From assembly GCA_017449925.1 (NCBI GenBank), contig JAFSYO010000036.1:1-14708 (forward strand): a stretch of 14,708 nucleotides of DNA, given 5' to 3'. The position numbers were made by a program, and so were the translations under genes. The notes beneath the pieces are model-generated. The model searched no databases, was not told the DNA's origin, and saw only the letters and a program-made list of their open reading frames with translations. Origin of the DNA: Stomatobaculum sp. GTDB lineage: Bacteria; Bacillota_A; Clostridia; Lachnospirales; Lachnospiraceae. Positions 7,215 through 13,844 of the stretch are shown one piece after another (the stretch's first letter is position 1; each line of letters begins with the position of its first letter).

Positions 7215-8003
7215 CTAGGGCAGGATGATCACTTTATCCCCCGTTTCCATGATATTAAAGACGATCTCCATGTCCTGGCTCAGCATTTCCACACATCCCC
7301 GGGACTGATCTTTTCCCTCGAAGATCCTGCATCCGTGGATCTGGATCGCGCCTCCCAGGACTGTATCTCCGTTGGTGTAGCCCTTTTTCTCAACTGTATT
7401 GGCGATGCTCCGGGCGGCTTCCTTTGAGATCAGTCCATTTTCTGCGGCCCGCGCCGCGTCCTCTGTATTCGGATAATTCAGATTCAGCGCCAGATAGGCG
7501 AAGGAGTCCGGGATCTTCCGGGAAATATAGAACTCCCCTACCGGTGTCCTGTGGTCCCCCCGGATGTTTTTGTCTCCGTCCGTACTGGAACCGCAGGTGA
7601 CCACGAAGCTGTACATGCGCTGCCTGTCCCGCCAGACCTCCAGCCTGTGGCCGGACTTGCTCACAATGATAGCCCTGCATCCCCTGCTGGCCGTCACCAT
7701 ATCATATTCCTCGAGGCTGGTGTGCTCCGGAATGGCTCCGTCCGCCCCCACATAGTGGTTGTCGATGGTCAGGTAATCCGTCTGCAGCACTCCGTCTTTA
7801 TAATAGTACTCCCTGCCGTCCGGTCCCGTGACCCAGTTCGCCTCCTGCCTCGGGAACTGCAGCGGCCCGGAAAGAGGTTCCACATGCCAGTAGTCTGTTC
7901 CCTCAGGGTAAAAAACATGATTTGCAAAGGCAGGAGCCGCAGGCGCTGACAATGTGAATAGCACAGAAAACAACATTACTTTCAGATTCATTCTTTTTTT
8001 CAT
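7215..8003 (-). CDS. Secreted L,D-transpeptidase (YkuD domain)
   Basis: This 262-residue exported protein has a signal peptide at residues 1-27 (cleavage after AFA). The YkuD catalytic domain spans about 107-262, with IQIHG (His223) and SRGCVEM (Ser234, catalytic Cys237), the full signature of the family. Such enzymes use the active Cys to form 3-3 peptidoglycan cross-links or to attach proteins to peptidoglycan. Between signal and catalytic domain, residues 57-90 (WVTGPDGREYYYKDG, then YLTIDNHYVGADG) look like one to two degenerate copies of the wall-binding repeat found in the window's other surface proteins. ATG 8003 gives a good signal peptide, but no clear Shine-Dalgarno precedes it. An internal ATG at residue 5 is no better placed. 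Confidence 0.9.
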   Translation of the reverse strand: MKKRMNLKVMLFSVLFTLSAPAAPAFANHVFYPEGTDYWHVEPLSGPLQFPRQEANWVTGPDGREYYYKDGVLQTDYLTIDNHYVGADGAIPEHTSLEEYDMVTASRGCRAIIVSKSGHRLEVWRDRQRMYSFVVTCGSSTDGDKNIRGDHRTPVGEFYISRKIPDSFAYLALNLNYPNTEDAARAAENGLISKEAARSIANTVEKKGYTNGDTVLGGAIQIHGCRIFEGKDQSRGCVEMLSQDMEIVFNIMETGDKVIILP

Positions 8004-8012
8004 GTTTTTATT

Positions 8013-8021
8013 CTACCATAC
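8013..8021 (-). promoter_or_regulatory. Possible extended -10 element of the transpeptidase gene
   Basis: On the minus strand TGG TAGAAT occupies 8021-8013, an extended -10-like element. A possible TTGGTG lies 19 bases upstream, one to two bases beyond the usual spacing. Transcription from it would start within a few bases of the ATG at 8003, giving an almost leaderless message, consistent with the missing ribosome site. Weak evidence. Confidence 0.3.
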
Positions 8022-8065
8022 AAAGGAAGGATTTCACCAACGGACTGTCGCAGGATCCGCTATTC

Positions 8066-8094
8066 TTGACCCTGATGGTATTATTCATTATCAT
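8066..8094 (+). promoter_or_regulatory. Sigma-A-type promoter of the BspA-like / peptidase operon
   Basis: TTGACC (8066-8071), a 17-base spacer and TATCAT (8089-8094) precede the lipoprotein gene, with a predicted start near 8101 and a 40-base leader. It sits in the 137-base divergent region shared with the transpeptidase gene. Confidence 0.65.
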
Positions 8095-8140
8095 AAAAGA
8101 GGAACTGTTCCGTTTTGTAAATGCCTAAGAGAGAAAAGCC

Positions 8141-10063
8141 ATGAAAAAATTTCTTATCATGATTGGAGCTGTTATGATCTTCAGTTTGTTCGGCTGCAGC
8201 AAGGGAAACGCAGCCAGTGCCTCCGGCAGCTGCGGTGAAAACATGACCTGGGAGTATAACAGATCATCGAAAACGCTGACGATCACAGGCACCGGCGAAA
8301 TGGTCACGACCGATCGTTTTATGTGGAGCGACTACGCCATCCGCAAGCTGGTGATCTCCGAGGGGGTCACCTCTATTGCCAAGGAGGCATTTTACAGCAA
8401 TCACGAACTCCGCTGTGAGCTGCAGCTTCCGCAAAGCCTGCGCAGCATCGGGGAATTTGCTTTCTACGGCTGCGACAAGCTTACAGGCACCCTCACGCTG
8501 CCGGACGCAGTGGAAACCATAGACGGTTATGCCTTTACCCACTGCAGCGGACTCACCGGGATCCGGCTGCCAGCTTCCTTGCGCAGAATTGGAGACGAGG
8601 CTTTTTCCGAGCTTACCAGCGCTGAGGGAGAGGTCGTCTTCCCTGAAGGACTGGAATCCATAGGGAAAAGCGCATTTTATCACTGTGAAAAACTGCGGGG
8701 AGACCTCATTCTGCCGGATTCTGTCAAAAGCATTGGCAATTACGCTTTTTCCCAGTGCGGATTCGACGGAAAGCTCCGGCTGTCTTCGGGCCTCTCTTCC
8801 ATCCCGTACAACTGCTTCGGTTCCTGTGAAGCGCTCCGGGGTGACCTTGTGATCCCGGAGAGCGTGACCGCTGTTGAGGAACGCGCCTTTTACTCCTGCG
8901 GATTCGACGGAAAGCTTTCGCTGCCGGAGGGTCTTAAGAACATCGGCGAATACGCCTTTGCCTACTGCAAGGGCTTTAACGGCGCGCTTTCGATCCCGGA
9001 CAGCGTCACCTACATCGGGGAAAGCGCTTTTACAAAGAACATGGGCTTTACCTCCCTGCGTCTCCCCTCAGGGCTGAAGATCCTGTGCGCCCAGGCCTTC
9101 CAGGAATGTTCCGGCATGAGAGGAGCGCTGAATCTTCCCTCTTCCCTTCTGGTCATCGGGGACGATGCCTTCTCGTTCACCGGATTTGAGGGTACGCTGA
9201 CGCTTCCCGAAGGGCTTCGCTCTATCGGAAGTGGCAGCTTCGCTTACTGCCCGAATCTCACCGGACTCGCTCCGCTGCCCGCTTCCCTGGAGCATATCAG
9301 GAGAGGCGCATTCTCTGGCTGCTCCGCCCTGGGCGGCGCACTGGAGATCCCGGACGGGGTCCGCTCCGTCGGAAACAGCGCATTCAACAGCTGTCCGGGG
9401 ATCACGGCGGTCACCTTCGGCACCGGCATCCAAAGCATCGGCGCCGGCGCCTTTTCAAGCTGTACAGAGCTAAAATCCGCTGCGTTTAAGGGAGCTGTCC
9501 CGGACTACTACGGCCCCGAAGAAAAAAAGCCGACCTTCCCCGAGGGCTGTTCCGTGGAAGAACCGGCCTCCGTCCTGCATCTCCGGGAAGAGTGGGAGAA
9601 AAACGCCCGGCAGGATACGAATGCATCCGGAAACACAGGATCCTCCGCAGACGGAGCCGCAAAGGATCAGCCTTACCTCTGGACGATGTCCCTGAACGGC
9701 GAAGACTTCCTCGGCGCCGGTCCCTATGCGGACATTTCCCTGAAGTTTGAATCAAACAACAGTTTTAAAGTGCTTGTGAACGGCCGTGAGCTTGCGGAAG
9801 TCCCCTTCGAAGCGGACCCCTACAACTATACAGATTCCATTGTCTTTACAAACGGTTTCTACTGCCGGGACGGCCGGGTCAAGGATCTTCGTTTCTCGGA
9901 CGGATTCCGTCATGACAGACAGCTCCGCGGCGAACTTGTCGCAGAGGACGGCACGACCAGGGAGATCGTCTTCCATACACGCTCTGAGGAATGCCTGTAT
10001 CTCACGTCGGTGAAGGGCAGCCCCTTCCCGGAGACAAAGGATTCCTGGGAAACCACAAATTGA
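8141..10063 (+). CDS. BspA-like leucine-rich-repeat lipoprotein
   Basis: This 640-residue exported protein begins with a lipoprotein signal (lipobox LFGC, Cys19), so the mature protein should be lipid-anchored to the outer face of the membrane. Residues 29-53 (SGSCGENMTWEYN..LTITGTGEM) are the typical entry strand of BspA-type proteins. About 16 LRR_5 repeats of roughly 23 residues follow to about residue 445, each with the pattern LPxSLxxIGxxAFxxC. In some copies the DG(K)L strand is inserted (FDGKLRL, FDGKLSL). From about residue 507 a separate C-terminal domain (LWTMSLNGEDFLG and onward) is predicted beta-rich and not recognised. Family members bind host or bacterial surface ligands; the ligand here is unknown. 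GAGAG-type ribosome sites precede ATG 8141. The C11 peptidase gene follows 32 bases downstream in the same operon. Confidence 0.88.
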   Translation: MKKFLIMIGAVMIFSLFGCSKGNAASASGSCGENMTWEYNRSSKTLTITGTGEMVTTDRFMWSDYAIRKLVISEGVTSIAKEAFYSNHELRCELQLPQSLRSIGEFAFYGCDKLTGTLTLPDAVETIDGYAFTHCSGLTGIRLPASLRRIGDEAFSELTSAEGEVVFPEGLESIGKSAFYHCEKLRGDLILPDSVKSIGNYAFSQCGFDGKLRLSSGLSSIPYNCFGSCEALRGDLVIPESVTAVEERAFYSCGFDGKLSLPEGLKNIGEYAFAYCKGFNGALSIPDSVTYIGESAFTKNMGFTSLRLPSGLKILCAQAFQECSGMRGALNLPSSLLVIGDDAFSFTGFEGTLTLPEGLRSIGSGSFAYCPNLTGLAPLPASLEHIRRGAFSGCSALGGALEIPDGVRSVGNSAFNSCPGITAVTFGTGIQSIGAGAFSSCTELKSAAFKGAVPDYYGPEEKKPTFPEGCSVEEPASVLHLREEWEKNARQDTNASGNTGSSADGAAKDQPYLWTMSLNGEDFLGAGPYADISLKFESNNSFKVLVNGRELAEVPFEADPYNYTDSIVFTNGFYCRDGRVKDLRFSDGFRHDRQLRGELVAEDGTTREIVFHTRSEECLYLTSVKGSPFPETKDSWETTN

Positions 10064-10095
10064 ACTGACGGCCCCTCTCAAAAAAGGAAACCCTT

Positions 10096-12297
10096 ATGAA
10101 AACAGGTCGTTCTTTTAAGATCGGCGCGCTTCTGACAGCAGCTGCACTTATGATCGCTTCATTGGCCTCCTGCCAGACCGCCCCTCCGGACAATACTGCC
10201 ATATCCTCTGCTGCAGAAACGGAAACTGAAGCGGAAACTGAAGCCTCCGCTCCCGCAGGCACAGGGAACAAAGCCTCCGTTTCTGCCGATGCAGGTACCG
10301 GAACGCCGGCAGGAACGGAATCGGGCAAGGCATCGCAGGATCGCACATTCATCCTCAATGAGGCCGAGCCCGGAAAGGATGCCCGTCCTTTCCATGTCGA
10401 CACTGCCTCAGCCAAAAGCGCAGTCCTGATGCTCTACATGATCGGCTCCAACCTGGAGTCCGAACGGGGCGCCGCAACAAGTGATCTGAAGGAGATCGCC
10501 GCTGCAGAATCCGGAGACGGCTTAAAGATCGTCCTTCAGGCCGGAGGCGCGAAAAACTGGTCCCTGAAGGACATCAAGGGAACGGATCCCGGGCGGTACG
10601 AGCTGAGAGACGGGAAGATCGAATTCCTTGAATCTGCAGGCTCTGTCAGCATGACCGACCGGAAAACTCTGGCGGATTTCCTGGCCTTCGCTAAGAAAAA
10701 CTATCCCGCTGACCGCTACATTCTTGTCTTCTGGGATCACGGCGGAGGCACCCGGAACGGTTTCGGCCTGGACGAGGTCCGCAGGAGATCGGCCCTTTCC
10801 CTGAAGGATATCGCCGATACGCTGAAGAAGTCGGGGATGAAATTCGATATTGTAGGCTTTGACGCCTGCCTCATGGCGACCCTGGAAACCGCCTGCGCCC
10901 TGGAGCCCTATGCGGATTATCTGCTCGCTTCGGAAGAATATGAACCCAGCGAAGGCTGGTATTACACGGATGCGGTGTCTGCCCTGGCGAAGGATCCGGC
11001 GCTTCCCAGCGTGGACTTCGGAGCGAGTATCGTATCGGGATACCTGGAGAAATCGGAGCGCGCCGACATCACCCTCTCCCTGCTGGACCTCCGCGGGGTC
11101 CCGGCGCTCTGCGAAGCGCTCTCGGACTATCTGGCCGGCATCACCGGCGAGATCCGGGCGGACGGCTCCCGTTTCCGGGACTACTCCTTTATTCGGAGCC
11201 GCACCAAGGAATTCTGCGACGGGGAGATCGATCAGATCGACCTGGCGGATTTCCTCTTCCGGAACTTCTTTGAGGACGGAAAGAAGGAAGTTCTTTCCAC
11301 CATGGATGCCTGTATCCGCGTCTTTGGCAAGGGCGATCTCCCCGGCGCCTACGGCATCGCCATGTATTTCCCCTATCACAAGATCAACCAGTACGCCGGC
11401 ATCCGGCGGATGCTGAATGAAAGCGGCTTTCAAAAGGAAGTCGAATCCTATGACTACCTCTTAAGCATCATGTCCGGAGGTCAGGCAAAGGGAAGCTCCG
11501 GCGGCCTTTTCGGAAAGCAGAAGCAAAGCAAAGAAACAGCCGGCAGTTCCGGGGGCAGCATCCCCTGGGAGGATCCGGAGACCATAAAGAATTATGAGTA
11601 CTTCATCGTGCCGGAGGACCTGCCCCTCACAGAAAACGGAGACGGCTACGACCTCGTGCAGCCGCCGGAATTCTGGGACCATATCACGGACATCCAGCTT
11701 CAGTGCCACATGGTGGATGATGAGCTCACGGAATTCGTGGATCTCGGAACGGATTATCTGTGGGAAGTCACAGAGGATGGAAACCGGCACTTCACCTTCC
11801 CGGAGCAATGGATGAGCCTCGACGGGCAGATCGTATGCTACCTTTCCGACCGTCTTTACTATGATGATGATGGAGGATACGTTTACAACGGGAGGATCCC
11901 TGTTCGTCTGAACGGGGAGCATATGGCGGAACTTGTGGTCCGCTGCGACCCGAAGGATGAGGGGACAGCCGGCCTTGCCGGTGTGATCCAGGGCGTACGC
12001 CTTCGCGATGAAGAGACCGGGACCGTGGAACGGGGCGTCCGGCCCCTTTCCCCCGGGGATGTCCTGGAGCTCGTTTACGAAGTTTCGGTCTTTGATACTG
12101 ACGAAACATTCCACACTGAGACCCGGATCATGGGAGAACCGATCCACGTGACAGAGACACATCAGCCGGAGCTCGGCTATTCTCCGCTGGAAGATCACTG
12201 GTACGCTTTCTTCGGCATTCTCTATGATATTTATCAGCGCTACATGGAAACGGAGCCGTTTTTCCTGGACCCGACGCAGAATGTCCTGTACCGCTGA
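10096..12297 (+). CDS. Clostripain-family (C11) cysteine peptidase, lipoprotein
   Basis: This 733-residue protein has a lipoprotein signal (LASC, Cys26) and a Glu/Thr/Ala-rich spacer (residues 38-85). The C11 peptidase domain starts near residue 108 with VLMLYMIGSNLES. The catalytic dyad is clear: His215 in FWDHGGGTRNGFGLDE and Cys258 in DIVGFDACLM, followed by ASEEYEPSEGWYY, the usual segment after the Cys. Clostripain relatives cleave after Arg or Lys and are often calcium-dependent and autoprocessed. A Gly/Ser/Lys-rich linker (459-488) leads into a C-terminal region of about 245 residues, predicted beta-rich, that I do not recognise; it is far beyond the catalytic core. AAGGAAA (10084-10090) serves as ribosome site. 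It is co-transcribed with the BspA-like lipoprotein 32 bases upstream, so the two probably act together at the cell surface, perhaps as binder plus protease. Confidence 0.9.
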   Translation: MKTGRSFKIGALLTAAALMIASLASCQTAPPDNTAISSAAETETEAETEASAPAGTGNKASVSADAGTGTPAGTESGKASQDRTFILNEAEPGKDARPFHVDTASAKSAVLMLYMIGSNLESERGAATSDLKEIAAAESGDGLKIVLQAGGAKNWSLKDIKGTDPGRYELRDGKIEFLESAGSVSMTDRKTLADFLAFAKKNYPADRYILVFWDHGGGTRNGFGLDEVRRRSALSLKDIADTLKKSGMKFDIVGFDACLMATLETACALEPYADYLLASEEYEPSEGWYYTDAVSALAKDPALPSVDFGASIVSGYLEKSERADITLSLLDLRGVPALCEALSDYLAGITGEIRADGSRFRDYSFIRSRTKEFCDGEIDQIDLADFLFRNFFEDGKKEVLSTMDACIRVFGKGDLPGAYGIAMYFPYHKINQYAGIRRMLNESGFQKEVESYDYLLSIMSGGQAKGSSGGLFGKQKQSKETAGSSGGSIPWEDPETIKNYEYFIVPEDLPLTENGDGYDLVQPPEFWDHITDIQLQCHMVDDELTEFVDLGTDYLWEVTEDGNRHFTFPEQWMSLDGQIVCYLSDRLYYDDDGGYVYNGRIPVRLNGEHMAELVVRCDPKDEGTAGLAGVIQGVRLRDEETGTVERGVRPLSPGDVLELVYEVSVFDTDETFHTETRIMGEPIHVTETHQPELGYSPLEDHWYAFFGILYDIYQRYMETEPFFLDPTQNVLYR

Positions 12298-12355
12298 ATG
12301 TTCTATACCGTTGATCCTCTGGAAAGGGAAAACCCTGCGGAACCGCCCACGGCAG

Positions 12356-12390
12356 AAAAAAGCCCGCGCCTTAAACCGGCGCGGGCTTTT
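12356..12390. terminator. Bidirectional terminator between peptidase and orphan lipoprotein genes
   Basis: A 10-bp GC-rich stem AGCCCGCGCC (12361-12370) / GGCGCGGGCT (12378-12387) has a 7-base loop, a left flank of A residues and a right flank of TTTT. It can act on both strands and ends the convergent genes at 12297 and 12411. Confidence 0.9.
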
Positions 12391-12410
12391 CCGTTCAATA
12401 TACTTTTCAA

Positions 12411-13523
12411 TCAGGTATGTCTGACGCCGATCACCTTCGTCGAATCCCAAAGGTAATCGAGTTTGCTGTCCTCTCCATAGGGCGCAAATACAGTCTTTAC
12501 AATGTAAGCGATATCTCCGTTCTTTTTATAGGTCCGCTTCCAAAGTTCTGAATGGACCTGGATATCCTGGTTTTCATTCCAGAAGTTTGCGGAGTATTCA
12601 GCCATTTTTTCATTTTTGCTCTTTCCGTTTGCTGCCTTACACTGCACATCGTCTTCGCCTGTAATGTCTCCGTACAGGTAAGCAAAATCGTCCCGGATAT
12701 AAATATCTGCGTATTCCTTCAGAAGATCCGCGTCCGATCCGGGGTAACTCTGCCACCAGTCTGTGACGTTCCGGGCGACAAGATAGGTGTCGGTACCATC
12801 TCCCACGATCACTGCATCATAGAACCAGTCGTAGTAATCCATTTCGTCAGGATAGATCACGCCGACTTCGATATCATAGTCCCTCACTCTGGTATGGGTC
12901 GCGTCCTCAGAAACGAAGGAGACGTCACGTCCTCCTCTGCGGTTCTCTGAATCCTGCGTGTCCCCCGGATCGCCCAGGGTCAGTCCGCCGCAGGCCGCTC
13001 CCCGCACCAGATCCAGATCTCCTTCATATCCCACGGAGACAAGGTGATCCTCTTCCGTCAGTTCGAATGTCACCTTTTCCCCGCCGATCTCAGCCTTTAC
13101 CTGATCCCCATCGATCTCATAGCTTCCCAGGGTGAGCTGGCCGTTGTTCATGTAATCCAGAGTGTTGTCCACATTGAACAGAAGATATCCCAGGGAAGTA
13201 TCCCCGTCAGCATACCAGTAATCCACCACGGACCACAGTTCATTCGTGTCCGGTTCCCCTTCCGTGAGCGACTTTCCTTCCGCGATGGTTTTTTCCCCGG
13301 TTTCTGCTCCTGCGGATTCTGCTTCCGCGGCATCTGTCTTCTTGGTTTCCTCTGCCTTGGTCTCTGCTTCCGTGGTCTCCGCTTCAGTGACCGGAGCCGC
13401 AGTGGTCTCTGCCGCAGTAGTCTCTGGCGCCGCAGTCGTTGTCGAGCTTCCGCTTCCGGCGCACGCGGCCAGCATGAACGCGATCCCGGCAGCCGCAAGA
13501 ATTACGATTCTGTTTTTTCTCAT
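12411..13523 (-). CDS. Orphan exported lipoprotein of unknown function
   Basis: This is a 370-residue lipoprotein: positively charged start, hydrophobic core and lipobox LAAC with Cys21. Residues 24-90 are a low-complexity Thr/Ala/Glu spacer that would lift the folded part away from the membrane. Residues 96-175 (LWSVVDYWYADGDTSLGYLLF onward) read like a small beta-barrel. After a Gly/Asp-rich linker, residues 202-370 form a second region rich in Asp, Tyr and Trp (DYYDWFYDAVIVGDG, FAYLYGDITGEDD). I recognise neither domain; a substrate-binding or sensing role is possible but unsupported. AGGAGG lies 6 bases before ATG 13523. It has its own promoter and terminator and is not part of an operon. 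The richness in Asp could mean metal or cation contact, but no defined motif is seen. Confidence 0.85.
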   Translation of the reverse strand: MRKNRIVILAAAGIAFMLAACAGSGSSTTTAAPETTAAETTAAPVTEAETTEAETKAEETKKTDAAEAESAGAETGEKTIAEGKSLTEGEPDTNELWSVVDYWYADGDTSLGYLLFNVDNTLDYMNNGQLTLGSYEIDGDQVKAEIGGEKVTFELTEEDHLVSVGYEGDLDLVRGAACGGLTLGDPGDTQDSENRRGGRDVSFVSEDATHTRVRDYDIEVGVIYPDEMDYYDWFYDAVIVGDGTDTYLVARNVTDWWQSYPGSDADLLKEYADIYIRDDFAYLYGDITGEDDVQCKAANGKSKNEKMAEYSANFWNENQDIQVHSELWKRTYKKNGDIAYIVKTVFAPYGEDSKLDYLWDSTKVIGVRHT

Positions 13524-13600
13524 ATGGTTCCTCCTGTTTTCAGCTTCAGCCGGCCGGACGATTTATCTGGTTGTTCCGGAAAACCGGCTTTCTGTCCCAT

Positions 13601-13606
13601 ATTATA
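13601..13606 (-). promoter_or_regulatory. -10 box of the orphan lipoprotein gene
   Basis: TATAAT on the minus strand (13606-13601) lies about 78 bases before the start codon. The best -35 at a 17-base spacing is TTTTCG, which is weak. The leader contains short CCGG-based inverted repeats (13576-13588 and 13550-13558) of unknown relevance. Confidence 0.5.
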
Positions 13607-13644
13607 TACAATTTCATGGATAACGAAAAGATTCATTCTGGCAT

Positions 13645-13680
13645 TAAAACAGGGAGGAATCCTTTCGGATTTCTCCCTGT
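13645..13680 (-). terminator. Second minus-strand terminator downstream of tuf
   Basis: Read on the minus strand, a 14-bp stem with one mismatch (13680-13667 with 13662-13649, outer part ACAGGGAG / CTCCCTGT) closes a GAAA tetraloop and is followed by a short U run (TTTAAT). It lies between tuf and the lipoprotein promoter and would catch read-through from tuf. The U run is short, so strength is uncertain. Confidence 0.6.
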
Positions 13681-13690
13681 ATCTCCAGCC

Positions 13691-13768
13691 CCCTGACTCG
13701 GGATGCTTCGCATCCCTCGTTGTCGGTGTCCAGAGGCGCTCCGCGCCTTGGCCACCTCGGAATCAGGG
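13691..13768. other. Structured multi-hairpin intergenic element
   Basis: The 13524-13844 interval holds no gene I can support; besides promoter and terminators it contains this element. Outer arms 13691-13699 and 13760-13768 pair at 8 of 9 positions. Inside are a perfect 7-bp hairpin (13700-13706 / 13710-13716) and a longer hairpin (13725-13756) whose tip is GGCGC / GCGCC. On the minus strand the tips read GCGAAGC and GCGGAGC, the GNA triloop type known for very stable single-stranded DNA mini-hairpins. The whole can fold as a three-way junction. It may be a REP-like extragenic palindrome or a structured 3' tail of the tuf transcript. Confidence 0.5.
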
Positions 13769-13826
13769 CCAAAAACAGCCCCGTGAGCAAGCTCACGGGG
13801 TTGAGTTTTTATCCCTGATTCCGGGG
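13755..13826 (-). terminator. tuf terminator inside a flanking inverted repeat
   Basis: CCCCGTGAG / CTCACGGGG (13779-13787 with 13792-13800, tetraloop) is followed on the minus strand by CTGTTTTT, a good terminator 45 bases after the tuf stop. On the plus strand it is followed by TTGAGTTTTT, so it may also work that way. It is enclosed by a 10-bp perfect inverted repeat, GGAATCAGGG (13759-13768) and CCCTGATTCC (13813-13822), extending imperfectly to 13755 and 13826. Confidence 0.8.
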
Positions 13827-13844
13827 TGCTGCTTTTATTACATA

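Noticed and set aside
11461..12450. A 329-codon antisense frame overlapping the C11 peptidase C-terminus and the terminator
   Set aside because: It runs through the bidirectional terminator, has no ribosome site and no recognisable motif.
13246..13623. Plus-strand 125-codon frame over the orphan lipoprotein start
   Set aside because: It mirrors the Thr/Ala/Glu low-complexity region of the lipoprotein and crosses its promoter; no ribosome site.
13691..13768. tRNA or known riboswitch
   Set aside because: Although about 78 bases with three arms, it has no T-loop GGTTCRA, anticodon arm or CCA end, and it lies downstream of tuf rather than in a leader.
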